Below are positions 39,661-51,500 of a stretch of DNA of 64,000 nucleotides, piece after piece. Position 1 is the stretch's first letter. Every line of letters starts with the position of its first letter. A program made the translations under genes and the position numbers. The notes beneath the pieces were generated by a model that did not search any database, was not told where the DNA came from, and worked only from the letters and a program-made list of their open reading frames with translations. This stretch comes from Enchytraeus crypticus (taxonomy: Eukaryota > Annelida > Clitellata > Enchytraeida > Enchytraeidae): NCBI GenBank assembly GCA_905160935.1, contig CAJHZI010000475.1:913501-977500 (forward strand), written 5' to 3'.

Positions 39661-41790
39661 TTAATTAAATGATTAATTTAATTAATTAATTAAATGATTT
39701 ATAATTAACTAATATAATTAATATATATATATGAATTAATGAAATGATTTATAATTAACAGACAATATTTAGTCTGCCGAATTACTTACACATTTTTCCT
39801 TCCAGTAGCTCTACAGTGAAACCTTGAAATCCTACACTTTTTTCTCTAATGATTCAAATCCCACAGTCAATGAGATGAAAATATTATCGAGACTTGACAC
39901 TACAAAAGATATATATCTTGTAAATTTCAAAACTATCTGAATATTGAGGATAGCTAAACATAAAAATAGAACACACGAAATAGAACATACATAGATAAAT
40001 AGACAATAAATATCAGCAAAACATTAATTGTAGAATACATCAAAAGCAGAAGCTGATGAACTACATTGAAACCCATCTTCAGCAAAGTCTTCATTAGCTT
40101 CGAAAATTGGATGAACTTCAAGAAATCTTATCTTTCTGCTTTAGATTCTTCTCTAATTTTTTCTCTAATGATTCAAATCCCACAGTCAATGATATGAAAA
40201 TATTATCGAAGACTTGACAGACCTGAATTCACAACCGTCTTCATGATTTGTTTTCTCTGTGTGGGGTAGCGTGCACTCGCAGCCATAGTTAACGTACCGA
40301 CATGGGAATAAGACCTGACCCGCAACTTTTTCCATCGCTAGATTCCTTATGTTACCTTGAAAAGTAATCACACAAAAATTAACCAAATGTACGATACTGT
40401 ACATGTATTTGCTAATCGATGTTATGGTTGCTATTTTGCTAATTTGATGTTACGATTGATATGCTTGTCAATCAATATTATTGTGTTAGTCGAGAATATT
40501 GAAAAAAAAACACCAAACAGCTTTTAAAATTATATTTCTTAGACTATATATATTTTCTGACGAAGGCACAGGGGGCCCACCTCTTCATAAGCAGAATCCC
40601 ACAAGAATAAAGGTATATCAAAATGAATGTTATAGATGGTCTAAAGATCCACTCGTACGTGAACACGAGGAAGAAAACGGAGCATAGAGATGAGTGGATG
40701 TGTTGTACAGTAAACACGCATTATAGTGAATAATCAACTATGTTGATATCTATCACTTTTAAAACCACACGTTTAATCCGTTAGGCAATTTAGACCATTT
40801 TCCATATAACCAGTCCAGTGAATGTCCGAGATTTTACTCTCAGATCAGCGCAGCCGGGATTCGAACCCACGAGGTTGTAATTCACCTCAGGATTTGTCAT
40901 TTAAAACTTCATGACGTTACCCCTACGCTATTACGACATTCAATACTAACTGCCTACTGGCAGGTCCATGTATACCATGGACCTGCCAGTAGGCAGTGCA
41001 TTAAGAGAGTGACAGAGATATATTTTAGGTAACATCCATTAGACAGTTCTAGACAGCCTATTTACGAGAGCTCTGCAGCGATACTAACCGAGAGGACCTC
41101 TGCACGTGGGACAGAACTGAAGCTTGGGTCGACAGTGCGAGCAGACAATATGGCCGCTCTGACACTGCATGATTGGCGGAAGAGCATAGTCAAAACACAC
41201 CGGACACTCAAATATAGACGCTAGGTCCTGACTGCCTCCCGCTCCCCCTGTCAATCAATCAATCAATTAATCAGTCAATAGGTCAATCAATCAATCAATT
41301 AAACAATCAATCAGTCAATTGAACAATTAATCAGTGAATAAATCAATCAATCAATCAATCAATTGAACAATCAGTCAATATAGCAATCAATAAACTTATC
41401 AAATCACTTAGAAAATCAATGAATCAATTAGATCACTAAATCTAAATATAATAAATAAATAATATTAAATAATAATAATTAATAAATAATATTATAATAA
41501 CATATAGTAATAATAGTAATACTAATAAATAGTAATAATAATAAATAAATAGTAAAAAATAAATAAATAATAATAAATAAATAGATAAACAATAAATAAA
41601 TAATATAAATAAATGTAGATCAATAAAAGTAGATCAATAAATCAATCAAGGATTCCAAGAAGAATTGTGTGTGGCCATACGAACAAAATAAATAAAGAAG
41701 TATAGAATCTTAGAGTTCTTAGCTCTTACCGGCTGCAGCTGCAGCCGAGAGTCCTTTCACCATATTCGCTGCTGCCGTCTGTCTACTCAT
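37673..41790 (-). CDS. SIAH1: SIAH (seven in absentia) E3 ubiquitin-protein ligase, six exons, complete
   Basis: RING-type E3 ligase that ubiquitinates substrates for proteasomal destruction, cytoplasmic and nuclear. Exons 41790-41730, 41247-41089, 40355-40223, 39333-39227, 38808-38616 and 37850-37673 join in frame to 276 residues. MSRQT start; RING C35, C38, C49, H53, C56, C59, C66, C69; [12 protein letters not shown] linker; two zinc fingers (about residues 90-153); then the substrate-binding TRAF-like fold with [52 protein letters not shown] and the INVTINMC end. Vertebrate SIAH1 is about 282 residues and usually has few coding introns. Oddities: duplicated pieces of exons 5 and 6 inside introns, a triplicated donor, and a satellite starting at the stop codon. 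Head-to-head with the SR-rich gene, 2.2 kb apart. Confidence 0.95.
37912..37978 (-). pseudogene. SIAH partial exon 6 copy A
   Basis: Duplicate of the exon 6 acceptor (TTGAGCAG|A) and the first 22 codons: [21 protein letters not shown], then TGA supplied by the adjoining GATT array. One residue differs from exon 6. Frame and AG intact. Confidence 0.88.
38072..38138 (-). pseudogene. SIAH partial exon 6 copy B
   Basis: Same 67-nt segment: acceptor [29 protein letters not shown] then D and TGA. Frame and AG intact; 160 bases upstream of copy A. Confidence 0.88.
38284..38350 (-). pseudogene. SIAH partial exon 6 copy C
   Basis: Same 67-nt segment: acceptor [30 protein letters not shown] then D and TGA. 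It is the first acceptor of this type met after the exon 5 donor. Confidence 0.88.
38376..38570 (-). mobile_element. tRNA-like SINE-B inside SIAH intron 5
   Basis: Same core as 35622-35850; B-box GGGTTCGAATCCC on the minus strand near 38520. It directly abuts the triplicated donor region. Confidence 0.75.
38571..38620 (-). promoter_or_regulatory. Triplicated 5' splice site of SIAH exon 5
   Basis: Three copies of a 19-nt unit containing CCTACAG|GTTAGTTCA; candidate exon ends at 38616, 38597 and 38578. Only the first keeps the SIAH frame into exon 6 (19 and 38 are not multiples of three). Confidence 0.85.
38616..38808 (-). CDS. SIAH1: SIAH exon 5: first half of substrate-binding domain
   Basis: 193 nt, [20 protein letters not shown] to KQAENFAY. 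Acceptor GACTAG|GT at the edge of a GATT array; donor CTACAG|GTTAGT, which recurs twice downstream at 19-base spacing. Confidence 0.95.
38811..39000 (-). pseudogene. SIAH partial exon 5 copy D, acceptor lost
   Basis: 38934-38997 duplicates the exon 5 start (GTGAGGACATAGTGTTTCTA onward to VDWVM), but the acceptor AG reads GG. 38811-38933 is ATCA repeat. Confidence 0.8.
39032..39105 (-). pseudogene. SIAH partial exon 5 copy E, acceptor intact
   Basis: Acceptor GACCAG|GT followed by [20 protein letters not shown], then M-I-D and TGA from the repeat. It is reached first after the exon 4 donor. Confidence 0.85.
39227..39333 (-). CDS. SIAH1: SIAH exon 4: zinc finger 2
   Basis: 107 nt, [20 protein letters not shown] to HKTITTLQ. 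The correct frame differs from the longest open frame here. Acceptor GATTTAG|A, in a GATT-type context; donor CAAG|GTCTGC. Confidence 0.9.
39340..40200. other. SIAH intron 3
   Basis: (ATCA) repeat at 39337-39400, (TA)n at 39607-39657, and TTAATTAAATGATT repeats at 39657-39750. A block TTTTTTCTCTAATGATTCAA, CCCACAGTCAATGA at 39838-39875 recurs at 40155-40195, a 300-base spaced duplication that abuts exon 3. Confidence 0.7.
40223..40355 (-). CDS. SIAH1: SIAH exon 3: linker and zinc finger 1
   Basis: 133 nt, [18 protein letters not shown] to NHEDGCEF. Acceptor TTTCAAG|GT; donor TTCAG|GTCTGT. Confidence 0.93.
40703..40940 (-). mobile_element. tRNA-like SINE-B inside SIAH intron 2
   Basis: Best-preserved copy: GCGTAGGGGTAACGTCATG head, B-box GGGTTCGAATCCC, then ATCTGAGAGTAAAATCTCGG. 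Confidence 0.78.
40944..41015. repeat. Inverted pair of family C ends
   Basis: CTGCCTACTGGCAGGTCCAT followed by its inverse ATGGACCTGCCAGTAGGCAG with an 8-base spacer, giving a strong hairpin in SIAH intron 2. Confidence 0.75.
41089..41247 (-). CDS. SIAH1: SIAH exon 2: RING domain
   Basis: 159 nt holding the whole C3HC4 RING ([13 protein letters not shown] to CPTCRGPL). The acceptor, GATTGATTGACAG|GG, is part of a GATT array. Donor CTCG|GTTAGT. Confidence 0.95.
41251..41660. repeat. (ATCA)n and (AAT)n arrays filling SIAH intron 1
   Basis: ATCA repeats at 41251-41430, then AATA/AAT repeats to about 41650. GATT on the sense strand, joined to the exon 2 acceptor. Confidence 0.9.
41730..41790 (-). 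CDS. SIAH1: SIAH exon 1: N-terminus
   Basis: 20 codons plus one base, [20 protein letters not shown], the same start as vertebrate SIAH1. Donor GCCG|GTAAGA. Confidence 0.9.
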
Positions 41791-44020
41791 TATGCCTCTT
41801 AAATCTATGCACCAAAAAAAATCACAATATTATTGAATTTAATGCAAAACTAAACTTGTTTAAAATGTTACTTATGTAACTTGTGTTCAAATATCAACTT
41901 CCACTGTATCTCTATTGAGATACCCGCAACTGACAGGTCATAGACATGTTTCTTACGCAGGATTTTCTGGGTTTTTACTAGCATCGTTTATTGGACACCC
42001 TGCTCATAGGTCAGGAATAGTTTTCATAGTGCTGAATGTTGTGATGGACAGCAGTAGCACTTCTATCGTGTACTTACTGTCATTGTGTCACAAGATCAAT
42101 AACGAGAACACCATCGATCAATAAGCAGTCAAGATAATCAAAACGACTAGCAGGCCACCAGTATAACATTTAATACAAATAACTTATTTGATGCCTATCT
42201 AATTCTAATATCTGTTGAGCCTACCCAATTTATAATTTCTTACTAAAACCGAAGATTGAGGTGACACATAAAATAATTATAAGTTTAAACTCGCTCCATT
42301 TGATATGAGATTGACTAATATAATATTTACATTAATAAATTGTATATTTATCAGAGAAAAGAAACAACTGCTAAAGATTACACATAAAATTATCTCGGCA
42401 TAGTTCGACAAAGTTAGAAAGTTATTTCACTTACAATATATTTTAGTATTTTTGCCGACAATGTCAAATATATGTTATTATTAAACAAAAATGTTTTTGT
42501 TTATTTAAAGAGGCACTAAATCTCGATACTCTACGTATGTGGCTAGAAATATACTATTGATGCTAGTTTAACTAAACTTAATAGTAAACTAATTTAACTA
42601 ATTTATGACATTATGATGATCATAAAGTGCTGAGGAAGGGGATTAAGATACATTTAGCGAAATTAGCATTGTATAATAGTTTCAATGTTATGGTTAGATG
42701 GGAAAATGGCGAAATTTAACAGATGTTTATTTATTCTGTGTTAGCATTCACACAATTTTTTTATTAAATGACGACAATAAAAGCAACAATTTGCCTAACA
42801 ACAATAATACCAAATTTAACGTTACAACAACATAATTAGTGTGCTACTGTTGCCCAACTTGCCCATGATAATTGAGAGCATGAAGCTCTATGGAACCAAA
42901 TTCAACCGATGAGTAGGGTGAAGGTTTTAAAAATGGTATTAACCAAAATCCGGGAATTCATTCCAAGGACTACGTTGTCAATGCAAATATACTAAGCGTC
43001 ATAGATTCTGGAAGGAACTCCTTAGACCAGCTTTCTGGATTTTGAATATTGCAGCCCTATTTTGATTGCAGCATATAGAGGTCTATTTTTGCTTGCTTTG
43101 AACTAGTAATGTCCGTTGTTGTCATTGACTAGTCTGAATAGTCTGATCTGTTCATTTTTCGCATAGCTTTTTACCTATACATTTTGGTCATCGTTTGAAT
43201 TTGGATCTATAGTGCTCAATGTTGTACAGCCAAAAGAAGAGCTCTATTTTTTGTGTTTATTGTTATCACTGCAGCACATGAATGATTTGCTATTAAACAC
43301 AATGGCATTTCCGCTTCCGTTACAGTAGTGAGCTAGGAGTGTTTTTGTTTTTATGTGTACTTCGATCATTGTAATAGTTAGGACTGTTAGGTAATGATCG
43401 TACACAAATCGTTAGGATCTCTACGACTAATCTAAGTGACAAGACGTCGTGATTTAGTTATGAGGTTTTAAGCGTTAGTGCAGTAATCGCGTATTAACAT
43501 TTTCGAGAACTTTCAGTGATTTTTTTCCTTGCTGTTCCTAAATTCTTGCTATTTAGAATTGTAAAAAAATAATTTAGCCCTTTCTAGTTAATTTTAATGC
43601 GCTAATCAAATACGCATATTTTTATTTCGTGTGTAGTCGTTGATTTTTGGTGCCGATTTTGCTTATTGTTAAACGCTGAGTGTTTATTCTTCATCAGATC
43701 GACCATGTTAATTTAGCTTACTATTTGGATTTTTTAAACAGATACTGTGGTTATTTTTGATACTGTACAATCAATTACTACATACTATACAACCAATGTA
43801 GAGTGTAGACATTCGAAGTTTCATGCTAAGTGAGTTCCTTTTATGGAGCTACTGTTGTGCATATGCAGACAACTGTGATTGAATATTTTTACAAAAAAAT
43901 GTATCATCTATTCTATACGTTGACTGTGGTTTGAGTAGAATTCAATTCACCGTGGATTAGTACTCGTGTCTGCTGTATGTAAATTTAAAAATTGCTTGAA
44001 GGCTATCTCAAGGATTTTAA
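41791..44020. other. Divergent intergenic region, SIAH and SR-rich gene
   Basis: 2.2 kb AT-rich, free of the SINEs and microsatellites that fill the rest of the window, so it probably contains both promoters and leader sequence. I cannot place start sites. Open frame 41915-42124 is unrecognised. Confidence 0.55.
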
Positions 44021-45589
44021 ATGGATAACAATTCTAAATCAGTAGACGAAATTAGAAAATCTTCAGAGGAAGAAGATGAATTCGAGCGAATAATGCGTAC
44101 CATGCCATCGATGCCTCCAAAGCGCCGATCCAGCAAGATCAGTGATCAAGAAGACTCTGACTCAGTGGCCCACAAAAGCGTTTTAGAAAGTGCTGACCGA
44201 GGGGAAAGTTGGAGCGTTGGAAAGCAAGCGAGGCGACCAAAATCGCAGTTTGAAGAGGGTGCTACTGGTACGAGTGATTTCAGAAATGGGTCCGACAAAT
44301 CAGTATTGGATTATTCTAAGATTAGCGATAAAACGAAAAATAATTTCATCTCTGGCGGTGAGCACAAACGTTCAGAGTTAGATAGCAGAAATTCCAGCAG
44401 TCAAAGAGAAGAGGGTAAAGGATATGACAAGTCGTTAAATGACAAAAGCTACTCTAAATCGAGTAGCTCCCCTCGTAGATCTCGTGAGAGAAAGGAGAAG
44501 AGAAGAGACTCATCATCTCATAAAAGTGAAGCATCTCGAGATCGAGAAGTATCTCGTCGAAGAGATGGTAGTCCAGCTGGACGGAGACATGATTCTAGAA
44601 GAGATTCTCATAAAACAGATCGAGACAGACATTCTGAGAAGAAATCTGAAAGAAAAGAGAGTAATATTGAAATTAATGTATCTAACGATGGATCAAAAAG
44701 ATCTGTAAAAGTTCCTGAGAAGAACGACGATGGCTCAATCAGGGAAGAGACTACGAACGATGGACGAAATTCTTCGGACGATCGTACTTCTCGTAGTAGT
44801 ACCTCTGCCTCACGTGTTCTAGCTGATATATCACTGGACAAGCATAAAACTGAATCAGTCGGTCGTGCTGCTGAGCTAAACGTTAAGTCAAAGAGACGTA
44901 AGTGGGATATGATGGAACCTAGCGCATCGAACGAATCGCTGTCGAAGTCCTCTGCCGTGTCGTCCACATTCGAGCGCCCGTCCCTCACAAACGTCGTCAG
45001 TTCTTCAGAGTCGCGTCTTCTTTCCGTGTCACCTGCCTCCAGTTCCTTCACGTTGGAGGCCGCGGAGGAATTCAACAAGAAGCAGTTCGATGCCGAGTGG
45101 CAGGGAATGATGGAAGGAAGCCAGTCACCTTTTCCGACATTTCCTAGATTGGACGGAACAAATTCTTCTGCCGGTTCTGCTAAATATATCCAGGATTTTA
45201 ACAGTCCCGCAACATCACACGTGAGTTCTCAGAACAACTTCAGAAATGTAGCGGCTGTTGGCAGCAGTTCATCCACGATGTTATCTAGCGCTGAGCCAGC
45301 TTCTGTGCCGTCTCGTGTCTCTCGCAATAATAGCGTCGATACGGAAGTTGTCGATATGGAGGTGTCGTCAATTTCCAGTAATGAGCTCAGAGCGATGTCT
45401 CCTGAGGGAGAGACAGAGTTGAGACTCAGAGGAGAGAAAGGTGATGCTGTAGAGGATGAGACGCTTGAAGGTGATGCGAGCGGGGAGAAAAATATGAGGA
45501 GAAAAATGGTGACCTTTAATTGTCCGGATGACAGCGAAGCTAACGAAAAGAAGAGGCGCATTATTGCTGGCCGATTTAAATCAGAGAAG
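44021..45589 (+). CDS. SR-rich gene exon 1
   Basis: 523 codons, ending KSEK at donor GAGAAG|GTTGGT. Rich in Ser, Arg, Asp; contains SPRRSRERKEKRRD. Confidence 0.88.
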
Positions 45590-48500
45590 GTTGGTTACTC
45601 ATAGACTTACTTGCCACTATAATTGTTGCTATTATTATTATTATTATTATTATTACTACCTTTGAACTAAAATCACTAAAGAAAGATTATTTTAATTTTA
45701 ATGTTGGGCCATTCCATGTCAACTGGTCCAAATTCTGAACACCTTCCCAGGTGACCATCTCAGGTTTGCCTGAAATTTACACCATGTGAGGTAAAATATG
45801 TCTCTAGGCTAGGTATAAAATTTTAATGAAATTGGTTCACCGGTTTTGAAGTTGTGACGATTTTGGTGATCCCACCGTTGGTCGTATTTTGTAAGAAAAT
45901 CAAAATGTGTCTAAAATCTTTTCAACTTTGAAGGGCCGCAACCCTGTTAGTTCTTATCCAATATAATAGTAATATTATTTCTCATATGTACATTGTTTGC
46001 TTAGGTTGTAGTAAAGAAGGCTGATGCACAGGAAGTGGTAGTGGCGGAGCTGAAGGAGTATCTAAAGCCACTTTACCTCAAGCGTAGGCTCTCTAAGGAT
46101 GAGTACAAGGAAGTCATGCGAAGAGCCGTTCCTAAGGTATATAATTTGATTTTATTGTTTTTTACTTTTATTAGTTTATTTGTTGATGTTAGAGACTGAT
46201 ATCGTTATGAATGATCAGGAAGTGTTCAATAACTTCCATACTTAATTTGCTTTTGTTTGTGTAAAGTTAATGAGTTTCAGAATACTTTAACACCAACATT
46301 ACTTGTAGTTTTATGGTAAAGTCTAATGTTCATTAAGAAAGTCAATTTGCTAGATAGTTTTGCAAGTTATTGATTTTTGATGGCATTGTAGTCTAAGGAA
46401 CAGATATTGCTGATGAGAATTTTTCTATATATTTATATCGATTTATGAATTAATATCAACATGTCTTCTTTAATCTTTACACTAATCAGAGTATTAAAGG
46501 TTCATTTCTATGGGAAAAAGTCCTCATATAAAATATATATACCATATTATGCCATATGTATTATAATGTGTATCATCATCATCATCCTGCCTTGAATCCC
46601 AGTTTAACCAGAGTCGGGATACAAATAGAATGTCTCAAATCCTCTCAAATTCTCTGCCACACCACTAGCCAATGCCCTATTGGAGACTTTTCCATTCATT
46701 TAAATTTTTGTAGCTATTTCTGGAGCCTAGGTGCTCACCAACCGAATGCCCTCTCTGACGTTGGTATGAATCTTAGTGAGCAATTTAATATATGATGTAT
46801 ATAATATATAACATAGTATTGTAGTAACGTCACTGCTGGTTAAAAAAAAGCTAAAGCTAAGGTTAACGTCAGTTTCCTCACTCAAAAGCGATGTCAGTGA
46901 CGGGCGAGCCCAGGATTTGAACCCGCACCTACTGATACGCGGTCGAGTATCTTACCGACTTCGTCATTGGCTCCAGCCAATGGCGAAGTCGCTCTGTATA
47001 GTCGCTTGTAGCTCTATTGCGTGAAATGTTTACGTAGATAATCCACGGCAAGCGCAACGACCTCTCCCAGGCTCGTATCCACGCCTACGCCAGCGGCTAC
47101 GTCAAGAAGGTCCTGGCGCGACGCAGGGCCAACATGAACGATGGGGACCTCTCTCCCGACCTCCCTCCCCCGCCCCCTCCACGTATCCCCTCCCCTACCC
47201 AGGCGACTATTCCACCGCCGCCACCTCTGCCACGACCACAACAGAGGAATTCTCTTGCTGGAGGTCATCCAAGCTCTGTCGCTGAATCTTTTCCTCCGCT
47301 TGATTCGAGTGTTCCGGCAATGCCTACTACCCGCGTCTCTGCCACTATGGTATCGGTAGCTTCTCTTCATGATTCAGCACCGCCTCCTCCTCCTCTTATA
47401 AAGATTCAGAATATCTCCACCACCACCCTCCCTTCTCTGCAGGACACTCTACCACCCCCTCCTCCACCTGTTCCCTTCACCCAGGATCCTCATGTGATGC
47501 TTGTTGCTCCTGTGCTTGAAGGATTTGATCAAATCCCACTTCCTTCTCGAGCACCGGCTTCTCTTCCTGCACTACCTCAGGAATCTCCACCCCCTGTGGT
47601 TCTCAGTGCTCCCCCTCCCCCCGATCCTGCCCCTTTTGATTTGACACCTCGGCCTCAAATAGCTGGGCAGCTGAATCCCCCACTCGTTCTTGGGGTACCC
47701 CCTCCCGCTCCTAAAAATTCTACTACCGGCATAAAACCTTCATTGCTGCTTCCATTCTCCGGGTTTATTGGGTTGGCTTCGGGTGGTAACATGCGACCGC
47801 CTCTGCCGTTTGTTTCAGCGGCAGCTGGTGTAGGAGGAATATCTGTGTGTTCTTCGTCTTCTAGCGTGATTGAACAACCAGCGGCTAAGAGTGGATTGGT
47901 GAATCAGAGAGTTACTAATGAAGAGTTAGTTAGAAGTGAATTAGCTAAGCAAGGACTAAATAATGAAGGTTCAGTTGAACAGGTTGCGAGGGATCAGGAT
48001 AAATCAAGTAAGGGTGACTCTGGTAAAAGTTTTATACTTGGCTCAAAATCAGATCCCATTGGTTTGTCAGCTGCTTCAAAGTCGGTGTCTTCGAGAAACG
48101 ACAAAATTTCTAGTGCAGAAGATTCAAGAGCATCACAGTCAGGTGATCGTCGCAGGGAAGAAAGTTCTAGAAAATCTGATGGGTCTATTAGAAATAAGTC
48201 AAGTTCAGGTCGTCACGAATCGTCTAGAAATGCGTCAAGGTCAGATCATAGAAGATCAAATAAACATTCACGGTCACATTCTCGTAGCTCTTCGAGAGAG
48301 AGGACAAGTCGTGAATGTGTGAAGACTTCTGACACTAATAAAAGACACCGAGATTCTGACTCGAGAATAAGTAGATCAAGTCCTGGTCGCAATAATTCGC
48401 CCAGATCAAGGTCAAGTTCAGGTCGAGCTAATTCTTCAACAACCAGGAGAGACCATCGTGGTAGCAATTCTCCGAAAGTAAGCCCTGGCCGTTCTGTGAC

Positions 48501-51500
48501 ATCTAAGAAGAGGTCAGATGAACGGGAATTGTCGAGAGCTAAATCTGGGTCAGGTCATGCTGAATCAGGTCATACCATACCTTCATCTGGGTCAGGTCAC
48601 AGTCAGGAGAGGTCATCAAGTGCTCATGATAAAGATTCTTCAAAAAATAATAAGAGACAGAGTAGCGATGAGTCATCAAGAAGTAGATCAAGATCGAGTG
48701 ATAATAAATCAAAAGCCGCTAGGTCAGAGTCTGGTCATATTGAATCATCTAAAACTAGGTCAAGATCTCCTGTTGCAGAAATTAGGTCAGACTCTATGTG
48801 TGTCAAATCGTCTAGAGATAGAAAGCGCTCAGACGACTCTGAGTCTAGAGATAGAAAGCGCTCAGACGACTCTGAGTCTAGAGATAGAAAGCGCTCAGAT
48901 GACTCTGTGTCTAGAGATAGAAAGCGCTCAAACGACTCTGAGTCGTCTAGACGTGGAACTAGTTCAGAGAGTGCAGACATCTCAGCCGCTGATGTCAAGT
49001 CTTCGTCGGGTCGCAGACGTTCACGTGATGTCCACAGGAAGAGAAAAGCCTCTGCCGAGGAGAAACAAGGTCCTGAAGGAATCCATGACAGCGTCAAGTC
49101 TGCAGTGCTGAACGATTTTGCTGGCTCATCGCCCGTGAGACAGTCAAACAACAGGTGTAAAAAGAGAAAAGCATCTAACGACTCAAATCCTGAACTGTGT
49201 TCAGAGGTTAACGGAGACCAGGCAAAACCTTCCAAGAGTAGCGGAGAGATATGTGACGTTGGATCTAACGTCCAATATGGCCGCAGTAAGAGTGTGTCAT
49301 CTGATGAGTCTAGGGGCAGGTCCAGCGGCTCTATGGAATCTGAAGTAACCATGGTAACTGAGGCAACAGCAGCTTCTGCTGGGAATACGTCGATTAGACG
49401 AGATGATTCTCTGAATTCTAACAGCTGTGAGTCGAACATTCATGACGAAGGCACTGGCAATGTACCCCAGGTCGGATCTAACACTGGTGATAAGAAGTTG
49501 GATGATAGTGAAGATGATCACAGAGATAGAGGCAACGTCACGTGCTCTCTGGACGAACTGAGTCAGATTTTGGCGAGAAATAAGAAAAGATGTGCCAGCG
49601 GTTTTAAATCAGCGGACAAGAGCAGCGGCGATCTGGAGAACTGTAACAAGAAGCGCAGAGACTGTTCACCGGACCCTGACGATACTCGCAGGAAACGCAC
49701 AGATAGTGAAAGCAGTAGCGGCAAGATGTTGTCAGAGTCTTCCAGCGGGAAAATTGCCGAGAATAAGTTATCAAAGAGTAGAGTTGAGCTCGGTACAGAG
49801 TCACTCAGTGATTTTAAAGAGATTAAAACCGCATCGAAAGATCAGAATAAATCTCAAATCGGGTTTAAATCGTTTCAGCTGAAACCCTCGCATCATGCCG
49901 ATGTTGCCAAGTCGAGTAGTTTTGAAAGAGTGGGTAGCACTGTAGCATCAGAAGAGGGTGGTTCTGATAAAATCACTGATCTTAAAAAGCCTGCTAAATC
50001 GAACTCAGATGAAACTGGTCTTCGCGTTAAGTCTCGTTTTGCTGACGGCAGCAGAGCTTTAAAATCTAAGACTGATGAAATTTCTGGAAGTTATAAAGCT
50101 AAACATGATAGAGATGGTGGCACTTCTAATGCAAAATCTTCTACATTTGGCAGCAATGCTAACTCATCACGATCAGCCGTTAGATCAGCCGGTAGATCCC
50201 GCTCTCCCGATGGTGAGGCGATTGTTATAGACGATTCACCCTCGCCAGAGTATGAGGGGTTGACTGAGCCGCCGCTCACCTCTGGACCCTCCATAGTAAT
50301 AGAGGATGATCACTTGCCAGGACTGGACATTTCCCTCATACCGCTGCCCTCTGTTGAGTCCACACTCGACATACCCTTGCCTCCCGAGCCATGTGCAGTG
50401 CTACCCACTCACTCCCTCCAATCCAGTGCCTCCACAAGTGAAGCGAGTATTTTGCTGCATGATCGTCATGTTGGTAGCGATATAGATGGGATGGAATCGA
50501 CAAATCTTTCAGTCGGTTTTGAGATAGATAAGAAGGTGGGGCTGGTCAGTCCTAAAACTGTCAATCAGGACGCGAAGAGGATTGAATTAATCAATGACTG
50601 TCTTGTAAACAATGAATCGACCAATCAGAATCTTTTCAGTGATGCAACTAATCAAGCTGTTACGGATGAAGCATCTGTCTGTAGAATTGGCGGAGGTGGA
50701 GATACATTTTCTGAAAAGCTTTCATGTTCTAACTCGACAGATCTATCCGCTAGCGGTACAGAATCGGTCGTTAAGCCCAAAAAACCTCGAAGGACATTTA
50801 CCTCAGAACCGGTTGTCACTCAGATGGAAGTCACGCCTCCTGAGCCTCCTATGCAGTCGGCTGAACCCGCCGAACAGACGAAGTCGTTTGGTATTTCGTT
50901 CAGCTTTCAGAAGCGAGTGGTCGCAGCCTCAAAGTCAGGCTCTCAGACTATTGTTCCGTCTGACGCATTCATCGAGGCTGCTACTGAAGAACTCTCAACA
51001 AGATCTCATCCGAGTCGTTTAATTTACGACGATTGTCCGGTTTTATCTAATGAATCTAAACGTTCGAACGAGTCAAGTTTCTGCAATTTGTTGGATTCAA
51101 GTGAATCGAGTATTGAAAATAATCCTTCAGCCTTAAGTAGCGTTCAGAATTCATTACCTTCCGCTGAGAGTAAAAGTGATATAATTCAGCCGTCGAGTAA
51201 CGCTACGTCTTTGGATCTAGCTAGCGAGAATCGGTCGTTGGACACCCAAAAGATTATAAACTTCTCAACAGAGGCTGCCAGTGACAGTAATATAGACGAT
51301 ACAAACAAAGCTGAACAAATAGTAGAGCCAAGTTGTTCTTCGGAACAATCTAATGTAGAATCCTTTGAATCTAATGCATTAAACATTGCAGATTCTAATG
51401 TGTTAAACATTGCAGATTCTAATGCGTTAAACATTGCAGATTCTAATGCGTTAAACATTGTAGATTCCAGCATGTTGTCGTCATGTATTGATAACGAAAC

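Noticed and set aside
47014-47370. Arg/Gly-rich minus-strand ORF
   Set aside because: Antisense of the proline-rich start of SR-rich gene exon 3.
44608-49804. Long antisense open frames opposite the SR-rich gene (for example 48735-49439)
   Set aside because: Shadow frames caused by Ser/Arg/Asp codon bias on the coding strand; Leu/Ser-rich with no independent signal.
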